Source: Paralichthys olivaceus (Eukaryota > Chordata > Actinopteri > Pleuronectiformes > Paralichthyidae). Taken from it: a DNA stretch of 64,000 nt. A program made the position numbers and the translations under genes. The stretch is taken from assembly GCF_024713975.1 (NCBI RefSeq), contig NC_091100.1:22767501-22831500 (forward strand), written 5' to 3'. Shown here in pieces: positions 48,180-61,165 of this stretch. The notes below the pieces were generated by a model. That model saw nothing but the letters and a program-made list of their open reading frames with translations. It ran no database searches and was not told where the DNA came from. Within the stretch, counting starts at the first letter, position 1. Every line of letters begins with the position of its first letter.

Positions 48180-50264
48180 ACTTACGCAGCTTGCGTACGC
48201 AGCACCTGGTAACTTTCCATAACTCTTCTTACACGACTCAATCGTCAACACAATGCAGGCACATTTGGAACTCTCAAGAGGGGTAGGGCCCACATTTCTA
48301 TATATATATCTGCATGGTTATTTTTACTTTGAGACCAGTGCCACTTCTTTTAAGGCAACGGTCATTTTCATGATGAGTTATTTCTTAAGGCAATGGAGTC
48401 TGCTGACAATCATTTTTACAAAAGCACAGAAAACATGTTCCTCTCAATTCACTGTGTAATCGGGGTGTTTTTGTGGTGAAAACCAAAGAAACAATAATCC
48501 TTGTGAGAAAACTCTTTCAACAAGCACATTACAAACAAGGTGATGAAAAAAGAATCTCATTTATAGATGGAGTCTCCTAAAACCCCCTAAACTTTCAATG
48601 TTCATACATGTGTGCAAGCTTTTTTATAGGAAGAGGATACAAACATAAAGTAAAAAGCATTGACAGCAACTGGAAAAAAAACCGAAATGAAAAGAATGAC
48701 TGTATAAAAAAACTGTACTGGCACTGGTACTGTCAGTGTGGTGGTGTAATCCTGTAATCAGCCTATTTAATGATGTACTTACTTACCAAAATAATCAATA
48801 TAATGCAATGTATGTGCCTTACACTGTTAATAACAGACAGTGTGGTGCCACTGTTAGGGTACCAATGATAGTCAAGCAATTTTGTTGAGTTTCCTTTAGA
48901 CTGTTGGCTTGGCAACTAGGGTGAAAAAAGGGATAATCATTTCATCATTCCGGGCATACCGATGGTGCATCCACATGTACAGTCTAGTCTTTACATACAG
49001 GTCTCCAAACAAACATACATTAATTAGCCAAAGGAAAAATTTACCAGCAGTCACAAAGAAGCTCCTGTTGCTATTCAAGTAGGATTTTGGCTGTGAGTTG
49101 AAATTTGCATTTGAACTTTTGTTTTTTACGGATGATTCACTTTGTCACAAGTTTCACACTCAAAATTGTGTCCTTAATCTACCGCATTAGATCAGAAATC
49201 GTTTCATTTGTTGACATTCAAATGTTGAAAGTGGATATGCTGCAGGTTTGACATGGCCTAATGATGATCTGGAGGCTTTGGTTCTGTGAGAGAAAGCAGG
49301 CGGAGGATTGATTGCCTCTGTGAGAGAGTGCCGTTGGACATTACTTTTTTCCCTGTCTAAATATTTCACATGGTTTTCTCTTTCATACAGGTGCAGAGGT
49401 GTGTCTTAGCATGAGCGCAGCTACACTCTTTCTAAGAATACCTCTCCTCACACACCTCCCCTTCCTCTCAGTACTTTTCCGTTCAGAATGACTCCACCGA
49501 GCATTTGCCGCCCATTTCATCTCCACCCCCTGTAGTTTTGTTACAATTGGGTAGAATGGACATTGACAATGAACAGAGGTGGCAGCTTTCACGACCAGCC
49601 AGTACACGTGTGTGTCTTCGTGCACGTTCACACACAAGACTTGAGGTTGATGCAGAGAGCCAATGAAATTTGACCTTGCCACGGTCCAGACACAAGTGTG
49701 TCATCTTTCACAGAAAGGGAAACTAAGAAAGTGAGAGGACCATCAGCGAGATCCTTAAAAAAATGCCTGCTGCCTTTTATTTTCTCAGTAATAGCTCTCC
49801 TCTTAGTCTTAATATATTTAGACTGTAAAAATACATAATATAACATTTGACTCAATTGGAATAAAAAAAAACATACTTGAGATTTCTTAATATATGTATA
49901 TTGTATGCTACATAGGTCTCATGGTTTTGTAGTAACATTATGTCAGTATGCCTGGTATTTAAGTCCCCTGTCGACTGAGTGTTTTATGATCTGTTCGAGA
50001 CATCAAAGTAAAAATGTAGGTATCATGACGACACAAGTAGGTTTAAACATAATGTTTTCTGCCTTGCACAAAGCTGATGTCACAGATAGTCAGGAAAACT
50101 GAATGTTAACAATAAATTTTTTTTATCCACGTCTTTTGTGATTACAGCACCAAAAATGATTAAAATCATTCTTTTCTCTGCCTGACCAAATGAAGCTAAA
50201 TGACTATTCTTTGATTTTACTCCTGCACATGTGATATAAAAATGAAACCTTCCATGTTTAATAA

Positions 50265-50793
50265 TGTGTAGAAAATTGAACTGAAGTACTACATTGTATT
50301 GGTATGCATACGTCCCCTCAGGCCCTCTCCTCCTTGCTCTTTGAGCTAAAATCAAGTGATTAACTGGTTCTCAAGGCATCTGTCAGATCTTTTACCTGTC
50401 TATCCAGTCCATCGACTACCTGCAGGTATTGGACATGTCTGTTTGCAACACTCGGGTATGTATGTTTTCAGAGGAAATAAAAAAATACACTTACTTTAAA
50501 ACTTTTGTGACATGAAGCAAAGACCCAACATGAGGAATATTATGGGAGTAATATTGCACGATAAAAAGAAAGTTCCAGAGAATGATGTCCTGGCCTTCAA
50601 AGCGTCTGATAGGCTAATTGACATGATTTGAGTTGGTTGGAGATGTATTTGTGGGGTTAAGATTAGGATTAGGTCAGGGTTTGGAGTTAGTGTCTAGAAT
50701 TACATAACCCAAACCCTACAGATGGCTTTATTTTGGCGTGAAAACTGATGCCATGTCATGCCATCCATTTTGTGAAGTGCATAAGTCCCTCCT
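50265..50793. repeat. 529-bp direct repeat, copy 1
   Basis: It begins TGTGTAGAAAATTGAACTGA and ends GAAGTGCATAAGTCCCTCCT. By eye it differs from 51681-52209 at only six positions with no length change, about 98.9 percent identity. No coding function or known element class is recognised. Confidence 0.95.
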
Positions 50794-50904
50794 GCTGGAG
50801 AGTATCCCTACAACCAATTACTGCTTGACACATCCGTGCTTCACGGTTGCCGCAGTTTTTTCTTTGGATTGCAGCCCTCCCCCTTTATAACCTCAAAAGC
50901 CACT

Positions 50905-51225
50905 CAGCATGGAAAAAGTTACTGCTCCAAAGTAGCCATAAAAAGAGCTACAGTTCTCACCTGCACATGGGGACAGGTTGCAACTTTTTAGAGAAATGTC
51001 CTCTGGTCTGATGAGACAAAAATTTTGTTTTTCACCTGTAATGACCTGACCATTGTTATGTTTCGAGGAAAAAGGGCGCGCCTTGCGAGTCAAAGAACAT
51101 CATCCCAAAGTGAAGCGCAGGGGTTTCAGGCTGCATCATGTTGTGGGGGTGCTTTGCTACAAGAGGGAGTGGCGCACATGGATGGTATCGCTTCTCATGC
51201 ATGTTTCATGTAAACTTCTAACCCA
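50905..51225 (+). pseudogene. Tc1/mariner transposase remnant
   Basis: In mixed frames the segment reads FREMSS/NVLWSDETK-like, then a KKG/CFEEKGRALRVKEHHPKVKRRG-like part. This corresponds to the WSDETKI and [17 protein letters not shown] stretch of fish Tc1 transposases, followed by a broken LWGCF region (HHVVGVLCYK). Several stops and frameshifts make it inactive. No terminal repeats were seen nearby. Confidence 0.75.
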
Positions 51226-51680
51226 ATGCAATTATGAGAAAGTGAATAAAAGGGAATAATCTGTCTGTAAACAATTCTTGGAAACATTTATTGCGTAATA
51301 CACTAAGTAGAGGTCCTTACTGACTTGCCAAATTATAGTTTAACACAAAATATTTGGAGTTGTTTAAATTACTTTGAATGACTTCAACCCGAGTGTATGT
51401 AAATTTGGTTTGTAGGTTTTCAACCCGGTCAGCACTAACGTTTGAACGGTTGACTGAGGCGTGGTTTTTGTTTTAATGAGGAAGACCCTCTGTGTTACAA
51501 AGAGGGAAAGTGACAGTAGGTGAGGTTACAGGAGAATTATGTGCATGATGTGTTGTGTGTTTTAAAAAATGAGGTGAACATGGATCATTCATAATCATTT
51601 TAATCAGAGTATTTACTGGCATAAAGTTCAGTGCAGCCTGTCTGAGCAGCACATGCAGGGCAGCTCTTTAATACATAATA

Positions 51681-52209
51681 TGTGTAGAAAATTGAACTGA
51701 AGTACTACATTGTATTGGTATGCATACGTCCCCTCAGGCCCTCTCCTCCTTGCTCTTTGAGCTAAAGTCAAGTCATTAACTGGTTCTCAAGGCATCTGTC
51801 AGATCTTTTACCTGTCTATCCAGTCCATCGACTACCTGCAGGTATTGGACATGTCTGTTTGCAACACTCGGGTATGTATGTTTTCAGAGGAAATTAAAAA
51901 ATACACTTACTTTAAAACTTTTGTGACATGAAGCAAAGACCCAACATGAGGAATATTATGGAAGTAATATTGCACGATAAAAAGAAAGTTCCAGAGAATG
52001 ATGTCCTGGCCTTCAAAGCGTCTGATAGGCTAATTGACATGATTTGAGTTGGTTGGAGATGTATTTGTGGGGTTAAGATTAGGATTAGGTCAGGGTTTGG
52101 AGTTAGTGTTTAGAATTACATAACCCAAACCCTACAGATGGCTTTATTTTGGCGTGAAAACTGATGCCATGTCATGCCATCCATTTTGTGAAGTGCATGA
52201 GTCCCTCCT
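51681..52209. repeat. 529-bp direct repeat, copy 2
   Basis: This is the second copy, 887 bp after the end of copy 1. The sequence diverges immediately outside both copies on both sides. Confidence 0.95.
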
Positions 52210-53310
52210 ATAGGGATCAGTTCTGTGGAACAGATCATTTCTCATCCATCACAGCTCACAAGCAGAGCAAGAACCAATGCATGAAGGTATACATCAAACT
52301 AGTAAATAGAAAGAAACAACATTCAAAACAATCTCTGTACAATTTAAACTAAAACCAAGAGGCCACAAGATTATATTGAGTAGACGTTATCATGATATCT
52401 GCTTTTATAGACAGAGACACAGAGGAAAACCTTGAAACAAAACATGGACGCATGCTCACCATCTGTGACAAGTTGCTAATTAAATCCAAACAATCAGTTT
52501 GGGGTCAAAGGGAAGGTAATCTCTAAAGTCTTTTGAAGAGACCCATCACTTCACCAATGTGCTGTAGAGAGGAGCTGTTGGGAAGGTTTGGTGGCTCAGC
52601 TCTGAGGCAAGACAACTTTTATTAAAAAAGATGATTAAAGGCTGAGGAGGAGGAAATAACAAGTGATTCATTTATTCCACGTGGTGAGGACAGTCACAGT
52701 GGAACAAAAACATTATGTAAACTGGCAAATTACAAAAAACATTATTAAGACAATAAAGAAAAACCTGAGGATTTATTACTGAAAATAAATGACAACATCT
52801 CTTCGTCCTGCATATACAGGCACAAAATATCCCTTCCCTTTTAAGGATATTTCCAAAAAAAGACCTTAAGAAATATTCAAATAATGAAAAAATACCTTAA
52901 AAAATATTCAAATAATGAAAAAATATCATTTAATTTGGTCTAATTATATTGTCTTTAGTCTGACACACTTAAGGGTTTGTCTCAGCCTATGTTTTCAGAC
53001 CAAGAAGAGTGGAAATTTACAGCTGATCAGAACAAGAGATAGAAAACAGAAAAAAAAAGAGAGAGGGTTGAATAATTGTAGTCACAGACGACAAACCACA
53101 AGAGCCAACTTGTCTCTGCAGCTGAGCCCCTCGGTGCTATATCTGTGACAGGCAGCTCAGTCTCCCAGATTGACCGAGCTAAAATAGCCTTTTCACAGAT
53201 AAAATCACTCTACATACACACAAATTAAAAAAAGACTTTCAACAGGCAAAGGAGACGGGTGAACACCATGCGAGGAGGAAAACGCACAGAGGGGGTGAGT
53301 GAACACATAC

Positions 53311-53690
53311 CTGGGGTCGACGGTACGAGTCAGTGACGTGATGTTGATGTGCAGAGGAAACAGAAGCTGCTCTGACAGCTGATAGAATCAGTCCAGGAGG
53401 AGGAAGACTCACTCATCCACACAGCTGAGGCAGTGAGATGGAGGCTACACACACAAACAGCTGCTGCCCTCAACTTTAAAAAGAGGGAGAACTTTGTCAG
53501 GGTCGTCAGAGCTGATGCTGAGGAGTCGCGAGGGGTGATGGTGGAGGGAGGGAGGACGTCACTAGAACCAGCGCTTCGCCCAATTTGGATTTATAGTTCA
53601 CGCGGGGGGCGGGGCGCACCCGAGACAAAGCAGAGGGACGGTGCCGCTGCTGCCACCTGATTGGGTCCTCCTGTCCTGCAGCCAATTGGT
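53311..53690 (-). promoter_or_regulatory. Probable promoter and 5' noncoding exon, likely of the choline transporter-like gene
   Basis: Read on the minus strand, CCAAT boxes lie at 53686-53682 (within an ATTGG/CCAAT palindrome) and 53664-53660. A GC box (GCCCCGCCCCC) is at 53615-53605 and a TATA box (CTATAAATCC) at about 53596-53588. A CRE-like TGACGTC lies at 53561-53555. About 280 bases further on is a strong splice donor, CCCCAG/GTATGTG, at 53311/53310. No open coding frame is needed, so this fits a noncoding first exon. The nearest downstream minus-strand gene is the choline transporter-like gene, whose start-codon exon opens with an acceptor. The link is inferred from orientation only. 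Confidence 0.65.
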
Positions 53691-53790
53691 GCGTCGGGGC
53701 GCAGGAGGCAGAGGCAGGGCCAGCCCCCTCCCCCCTCCCCCTGTTTAGCTGCTTCAGGTCCACATGAGTATGACTTTGACTGAGGGGCAC

Positions 53791-53891
<101 letters not shown>

Positions 53892-54136
53892 ATAGGTTTC
53901 GTTTGGAGCTGACCTCAGGTGCTGTCTAAAAACAAACACTACTCACTAAGCCATGTCAAATTGGTCCGTTTGTTTATTTACTAAAGCAAACAAACAGGCT
54001 GTTGAACTTGTTTAAAAATAACATATTTTAAACGAATGAACCCAGTCTTTATCATTTGGATATTATTGAAATAATAATAATAATACCACAGCTTTGTTGA
54101 ATTTTCTATCTTCTTTAAAACTTGGAAAAATCTCAA

Positions 54137-54310
54137 AACTAAAGCCCAATCCCATTTCACCTCTTGGCCCTACCCCTTGTTTTCAAGGGGTTATCTAGCC
54201 CCTTGAAACACAGTCACAATGGATACTGGTTGAAACCATCCCCTACGAATTGGGACAGCCCTTCAAGAAGCTGTGACATCATCATTAGTCGTCGCGAAAA
54301 CCCAACACGT
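54137..54310. mobile_element. Possible short DNA element (AAGGGGT-rich)
   Basis: GCCCAATCCCATTTCACCTC and TACCCCTTGTTTTCAAGGGG, then CTACGAATTGGGACAGCCC, resemble a fish MITE type with CCAATCCC/GGGATTGG-like ends. The inner palindrome CCCCTTG..CAAGGGG is clear. Borders are uncertain. Confidence 0.4.
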
Positions 54311-55499
54311 CATCAATAGTTGTCAATGTAAACAGATGAGACAAAAGGTTTTGTCAGGGATGTCATTGCAATAACATTGTTGAGATCTTAAATAAACTAA
54401 TGCTATTGTTTGCAGTTACTAAAGTGACAAACCTATCACATCCAAATAACATCTATGCCTAAGCACCTATGCAAATGCAGATGAATCAATGACATTAGAA
54501 ATTGAAAAGCTTGGATGGTCTGCATTATTTCACGAATGAATCAAAAGCACAGAGGCTGCTAGCAGTGGTCTGTATGCAACCCTGCCAGGAGGCTTTGTTA
54601 TTAGAGGGGCAGTTAAGTACATTAACATCACTGCTATACTCTGTTTAAATCAAGTGCATTGTGTATCTTCAAAGAGGGGGGTGCGATATGAATCGCTATT
54701 ATGTTGAGATCTTTCTTTTAAAGGTTGTTGTGAAAAAAAAGACCATAATACATTGAAATGATAATAAAATAAGATATTATAATAATATCGTAATTTTTCA
54801 ATATTTATTAATGGAGAAAATACTACATTTGTGGGTCTCTCTCCCGGCTTGCTGGTGATTAACAAGGCATTCTTGGCACAACTCCGTTTCAAGTGAGGAT
54901 CTGTATGTCAAGTTCGTTGTACGGGTTTGTCTTTCCTCACTAGTATGAAAATATGTAAAAAATGTCTGAAAATATTTTTTCTATTTGGCATAACCTGGAC
55001 TATACAAAGACCCCTTCATACACACTTTGATCCGTGTGCATTAAACACACTTAAGTTCAAAGTTATGTCATTCTATGTTGAGAAGGGCACTCCTCCACAG
55101 ATCTTTACATTTTACTGATTCTTTTAACCAGCTCTCAGGCTTGTTTCTTTGCTGCAGCTTCTGCCGCCCCTTTTATTTTCTGTCTGACTCGTCTCATGTG
55201 ATTTACTAAATGCTACACTAAACCATATGGACAGAACAAGCAAGGCTTTGTGGAAGTCCTGGGCAGGGAGGCACTTGTGTGCTGCTACACTTACACAGTC
55301 ATAAAAGTGAAAAAAGTGGCTGCCTGGAGGAGGTTTTTCTCCATGTTCCGTGGACATATGAGAGGACCCTGGTGGCCTCTCCCACCCTGGCTGTACAGTC
55401 ACTGTGAAACACAGCAGGTAGGTGAGAGGTAGAGAGGTGCGATGAGTCGTCTGGCTCAAGTGGAGGGAAAAAGTAGAGCAGAAAGTGTGGAATGTTTTG

Positions 55500-55685
55500 G
55501 AAAGTGAGGACATTTTGGCCAGTCCTCAATTTTTCAATGGGCTGTTTGAGGCTTAAGACTTAGAATGAGGTTTTTGGGTTAGAATTAGGTTTAGGTTGGG
55601 GTTAGGCATTTAGTGATTGGTTAAAGTTAGGGTAAGGGGCAAGGGAATGTATTTTGCCATTGAGTGTCCTCACTAAGATTAGAGT
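55500..55685. repeat. GTGAGGACA-type dispersed repeat, second copy
   Basis: AAGTGAGGACATTTTGGCCA, GGTTAGAATTAGGTTTAGGT and GAGTGTCCTCACTAAGAT are the reverse-complement counterpart of 8507-8715. Confidence 0.6.
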
Positions 55686-55714
55686 ATAAACATGTATGTA
55701 TGTGTCTCTGTCTC

Positions 55715-55716
<2 letters not shown>

Positions 55717-55773
<57 letters not shown>
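55717..55773. repeat. (TG)n microsatellite
   Basis: About 28 uninterrupted units. Confidence 0.95.
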
Positions 55774-55775
<2 letters not shown>

Positions 55776-57169
55776 CGGTTTTTGTTGACAACACATTGTT
55801 GATACTGGCATTGGCCCTTATCACCAAAAGCTTATATGGCACCTTCCATCACTGGCTGTGAATCCTCTGGATAATCTCCTTACGTTTTCTCACTTGGGCT
55901 CATTTGGACATTAGAGTTATTCCTATAGGGGCTGGCAGGAGAAACTCATGGAGGATGTCTAGAGCCTCAGACTCGGACATTTACGTTCTCACATTCTGCC
56001 CTTCTGGATAATTTTGGGAGATTATCCTGAGCTCAGTGCATGTCTGAAATAGGGCTGTACAATATTAGGAAAACATGCAATAACATTGTTAAATATTGCA
56101 ATGACGATGTGACTTTTGATAAATAAACAAATGCTTAAGTACACGCTGTTAAAGTCTTTCTGCTTTGGGTTCGCTGCTTACATAGACCCCATACAGTAAG
56201 TGGTCTATACAGACACTGAAAAGCATTGATTCCATTGTGGCACCAGGTTTTATTGAAAAAATTCCACCTGGCTACAGTAGCAGGTACATCGGACAGCTCC
56301 ACAGCCTTGGGGAGAAGGCACTAACTTTATGCTAGCAGCCACTAATTAGTTTGCTTTGATTTCACAATAGAATATACCTGTTCTAGGGTGGAGTCTTGAG
56401 GAGCTCTGCCATCCCCAGGGGCAATGTCCCAACATTACACACTGAACCTGGATTGAAGCACAAGAATGAAAACATGCTCGATAAAATGTGGCACAGCTAA
56501 CACAAGTCAGATTTAATAGAGCAGGTATGATCAGGGAGGGACCAGGTCAGTCAAGTGACCCTCACACTGTGCAGCAGTACAGGAATGCGGTCAAACCAGC
56601 CTGCACTCTGAAACACAGGGTCAAACTAGCTCCCATTCATTTCGTGTTGTGCTTTGTTTCTAAGCACGAAGTTACAAGCGTGAGAGAGATGCTGTTGACC
56701 AGGAAGACAAACATTATGTATGACAAATATGTATGTAATTCTAAAAATTACATTTTATAATCATGATATTAAGACTTTAAGGCTATTGTAATACATTGTG
56801 ATAATAATCATATAAACAGGTTACTCTTATTATTGAAACTATCTCCTAATTATCTTATTTCCCAATACATCGTACCATTGGGCTTAATTTTCACTATAAC
56901 CAACAAACATTGAAAAGTTGAAATTCGGTGACTCGTGGGTGACATTCAATATAAACCTAGCAAAGACAACGCATGTGCAGAAAGAACCATGAGGAGGGAG
57001 GAAAGAATATCACACCATCTGGGTTGAAAAGGGTGATGTTATTCGCAATTCAATTCAGAAGAAACAAACACCTATATCAATGAAGCTTTCTGTCAGTTAT
57101 ACTTCTCAACTGTAAAAAACATGGAAGCAACATTGAGATCAACAAAAATGATTGTGGGAAGTCAATTCA

Positions 57170-57345
57170 TGCTGTTTTTAGCTTTGCCCCATCGCTGAAT
57201 AATTATAATACTGCTGCTTTGGGACAGATGCTCATTGAAGGCCCGGTCTGTGTCAGAGTCTTTAGAGTTTGATTCTCTAGAGTTTATGAGACACATGTAA
57301 ACCTGCTACACAACACAAGAAGTCAGGACATCAGGGTTAAGACTC
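57170..57345. repeat. Dispersed repeat family A, copy 4 (deleted)
   Basis: TTTGCCCCATCGCTGAATAA, GATGCTCATTGAAGG, GATTCTCTAGAGTTTATGAG and CAGGACATCAGGGTTAAG match 24925-25232, with an internal deletion. Confidence 0.6.
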
Positions 57346-58737
57346 AGTATGTTCTTTAACTTCATTGTTATAGAAGAAGCAACGCCCTGTTTATCCAGGA
57401 ACATAAATATGAATTAATCATGTTTTTATAAAGGTGTGAGGGTTAGAAAACATCTCAGCAGGTGGGAAGCATCAGTGGTGCCAAATTCACTCAGTCTTAT
57501 CCATAGTGAGATGGTATGCAATAACAGTCTGCACATTCTGATCACATTCAGAGGACGCCAAATAAGACAAACAAGTAAAAACACATCTGTGGATTTATGG
57601 TTACTGTGCAGAGGCTTGAACTATACGAACAATTGTCACTGTCAAACATTCTCACGTGTAAGATCAGGTTTTGTCTGAAAAGATAGCTTGAATAGGCACA
57701 TGTTCAGTAATCAGGAATAGTAGCTAATAATGGCACTAAACACTAACCCCTCTGCGACACATAATCACATCCATGTCCTCTTGGCATGCTGCCCTATGGA
57801 ATCCCATTAAGGAAGTTATTGTTCCAGTTAATGGGAACGATGACTGTTCAAAGTATTTGTATATTTGTTCATCTGGGTGTGCCAGTAATAAATGCACTGG
57901 AGAGGACAACAAGTTTACCCTGCATTTGGAAACGTCTCTGATCAGATATAGTTTCTTGTTGCTGTGAAACGGAGTAGTCAAGGTACGTTTGTTAAAGATG
58001 AATATCTTAACACAACCATGTTTGGATTCGGTGCTAAAAAGGGGAGGAGGCAGTGTAGCTGAGCAGGGATCAGCGAGGAGGAGGTCGAGTTTGCAGTGGA
58101 AATATAGCTAAGCTAAACTATTTTGTAGTTGAAAAGTAACATTTATGTGTGTGCAAGAAAGAGTTTAATGTGGATGTCAACTTTAAACAACTTAACCTTG
58201 AAGACGTTTCAGAGGCTGAGAGTAGAAGGACTGGGCACAGCAACAACTGGCTGGGTATCAGGTTTAAGAAATAGTGGCAAGGGAAAGCCACTGTAACAAA
58301 AAACTCACATAGCTTTTTAGCCAGAGGGCACATGTGAGATTTCTGTGGTCTAATACAATCAACATTTATCTATTTTAGATCAAATACAATTTTCTTTTCT
58401 ACATGTTCGGCATAAACCAGAGGTGACTGACACTGTAAGCCCTGTGAGGAGTCATAAATCAGTCTCAGCCATCATAGTAACGGAGTGAAGTAAACTGCAG
58501 GTATACTGTAACAAGGCCATCTCTATGTTCTCTAAGATGTCATTAAACATTTCATCTCCATGGTGCTAGAACTTGGAACCACAACAAAAATACAATGAGT
58601 GCCATTGTGAGCATAACAGAGATATTTGCTACTTCAAGTATAGCTGATAGGCCTATCATGTACTTGTCAACACCAGCACTGGAATCATCTTTGTTATCGC
58701 AAGGGTCAGCAAAAAATGAGCCCAGTAGTATTATGTC

Positions 58738-58930
58738 AAATCAAATCAAATTTTATTTTTTATAGCCCATATTCTCAAATAACAATTTGTCTCATAGGGC
58801 TTAACAAGGTGCAACATCCTCTGTCCTTAACCCTCATCAAGGAAACAGGAAAAAAACTTAGAAACCTCAGAGAGAGCCACATGTGAGGGATTCCTCTCCC
58901 AGGATGGACAGAAGTGCAATAGATGCCACA
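58738..58930 (-). mobile_element. Common teleost dispersed repeat
   Basis: TCAAATCAAATTTTATTTTT, ACAATTTGTCTCATAGGGCT and CATCCTCTGTCCTTAACCCT, then GAGAGCCACATGTGAGGG, form a very abundant fish repeat. Class not certain from sequence; orientation is a guess. Confidence 0.6.
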
Positions 58931-60544
58931 TGTAACTGAACACATAAACAAAATAAGAGTATTTTCAACATTTATTAGAATAAATGGTTTGTAACACAAC
59001 ATTAACAGCTACAAATTGTCATATATGTAACTGATTTGAATGAGGAAACTAGAGGAGATAATTAGAATTTCTTTTGACCTGACCTGTGACTTACTTACGT
59101 TGACTTAATTGCCTCGCTTGACTTACAGCTTATAAAACTCAACACTTGTGATTTGCACATGTGTGACTTCCTACTACCTCTGCCAGTACCTCAGGAGAAA
59201 CCTGAAAAAAACATGATGTGTGAAATGAACTTGGGTACACAGTGGACTCACAGAATCCTCTGTATGTTTACTAAACAGCCATTCTGAAGAACAGACGCAC
59301 AGTTTTATAAATCCACATCTCAATTCAATGAGAAGAGGAAGGAGGCTGATATGACAAGAGAGAAAGCTAAAGTATACATGGGACATAAAGGGAGTGAGTT
59401 TGTGTAAAATTCTGTGTTAAAAGGTGGGGAGGCGGTGTGCCGAGGGGATGCTACTTCCAGTAAAATGAAAATACTTCTAAAAGAAAGAGTCAAAACACAA
59501 TTCTTGACCTCACAAAATCTTTCAAGGGGTGATAAAACAATCCAGGGACATTTTGTCAAAACAGAGCATGTGACCAGTGAGCTAATTGTGTTTTTCCTCT
59601 ATCGCTTGTATGTTTACTCTCGCCCTAGATAAGCTGTGTATCAACTTGTGTCATCCTTCTCAGCTCTGCCTCATTCAAGGATTTTTATTAAAGTTCAACC
59701 AATGTGACAATATGTCTCAAGCAGTAATTCTAAACCTCGCTTTTTGGGAGGGGCTGTTTTCTTGCTCTGTGTTAATGTTCTGGTGCTACTTCAGAATTAT
59801 TCCTAGTCATTAGTGAGTCCTTCTCAAACAGTTCTACAATATACTGTCACTCTTATTGTTTATGTGCTGGACATTGTGAGCAGAGCTTTTTATAAACAGT
59901 CTATGGTGCAGCGTGAAGTTGGAAAACTTTGAGTTTGCTCTACCTGGTTAATTTGCAGTGCAGATTTGATGATCAATTTTAATGTAATGGGCTTCAACAA
60001 AGTCACATTGTAACCAAACCTTGTGATGGTTGTGTCTTGCCTGACCTCAGTTTATAGTTTCGTTTTTTACTTTGGAATTACTTTCCTTATTTGTCTGTCC
60101 TGGATCACTTCCTGTTTACATGTTTTTCCTTCCGTCTTTGTGTTCCACTTGTGCCTCATAAGTAATTAGTTCCCAGTGGATTTTGTGTTTTCAGATTGTT
60201 TTGTTTAGTCAGAGTTTGATTCATGACCTGGATCCTTGTGTTTTTTCCTCCATCCATTTTATGTTTCCCCTCACCTGTTTGTTGGATTTTTTTATTTTTT
60301 CCACAGACAATTGAACCTATTAAATAAATCATAGAAAAGCATTCGGTTTTGTTTTGTATTTCCTGTGTTTCTGACACCAGCTGTGACACACACTTCTTCG
60401 CTTGTGTAAATTATATATTCAACTCATATATTCAGTACCCCCACCAAGGTTAACACCCTATCTCGCTATGGTATAGAAAGCGCAAAAAAAAGAAATCCTG
60501 GATCTGCCCATTTACGTACCTGGATCCAGTTTCCTGGATGTAAT

Positions 60545-60680
60545 GGTAAATGGACAGAACTTTTCGACCACTCAAAGTGCTTGAGAGTACATGACACATT
60601 CACCCATTCGTGCTACACATCCATGAAGCGCTCCTATATGCAGCCCGTTTCTGTCACACCATTCATGCACTGTCAGCACA
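60545..60680 (-). mobile_element. SINE-like fragment
   Basis: AATGGTAAATGGACAGAAC, TTTTCGACCACTCAAAGTGC and CACATTCACCCATTCGTGCT match, in reverse complement, the tail and body of the 44885-45132 repeat. Confidence 0.5.
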
Positions 60681-60989
60681 GCCTCCACAAACTATGTTTA
60701 GCAAAGATCTGCCTCTGTACAGACTTTAAATGCTTTGTTGACTTTTTGAAACTTTTTGGTAGTTGTATTGATTGAAATATTTTTAAATTATCTTTAAGAA
60801 ACTTGGGATGGTTTGGGAATTTATAGATTTTGGACTTATTTTTCGGTTGTTTGGAGTTTATACATTTTGACCCTATGGTTTTTTAATTTCTTCCTTTTAA
60901 CGTAATAGACATTTGTGTGAGATGTTGTTATTGTTAGAACATTTACTCTTTCAGTTAGTGTCAGAATTGTTTAGTGACCTCTTCTCTCT

Positions 60990-61165
60990 GACCACCAAAT
61001 TCTAATCACATCATCCTTTAGTCCAAATGGATGTTTGTGTCAGATGTGATGGAATCCTCGAAGCCAATAAGAATCCAATGTTTGCACCAAATTTGAAGAT
61101 TTCCCTAAAGTGTTCACAAGAATAGTGTGGAAGGATGTACGGAAGACAGACAACCCTCAAAAAAT
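60990..61165 (+). repeat. Dispersed repeat fragment
   Basis: AAGCCAATAAGAATCCAATG, TTTGCACCAAATTTGAAGAT and GTTCACAAGAATAGTGTGG, then GACAGACAACCC, follow a common fish repeat pattern. Confidence 0.5.

Larger units (their letters stand above)
43131..53310 (-). other. Inferred 5' intron region of the choline transporter-like gene
   Basis: The exon holding the start codon begins after an acceptor (CCAACAG) at 43132-43130, so upstream noncoding sequence must be spliced in. If the 53311-53690 promoter is correct, this 10-kb stretch is intronic. It holds GT microsatellites (43816-43851, 48132-48179), SINE-like repeats, a MITE family 2 element, and a Tc1 remnant between 529-bp direct repeats. No other protein gene was recognised. 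Confidence 0.45.

Noticed and set aside
50265-52209. Direct repeats as LTRs of a retrotransposon
   Set aside because: No TG...CA ends, no primer-binding site or polypurine tract, no gag/pol. The interior holds only a Tc1 remnant. Kept as an unexplained duplication.
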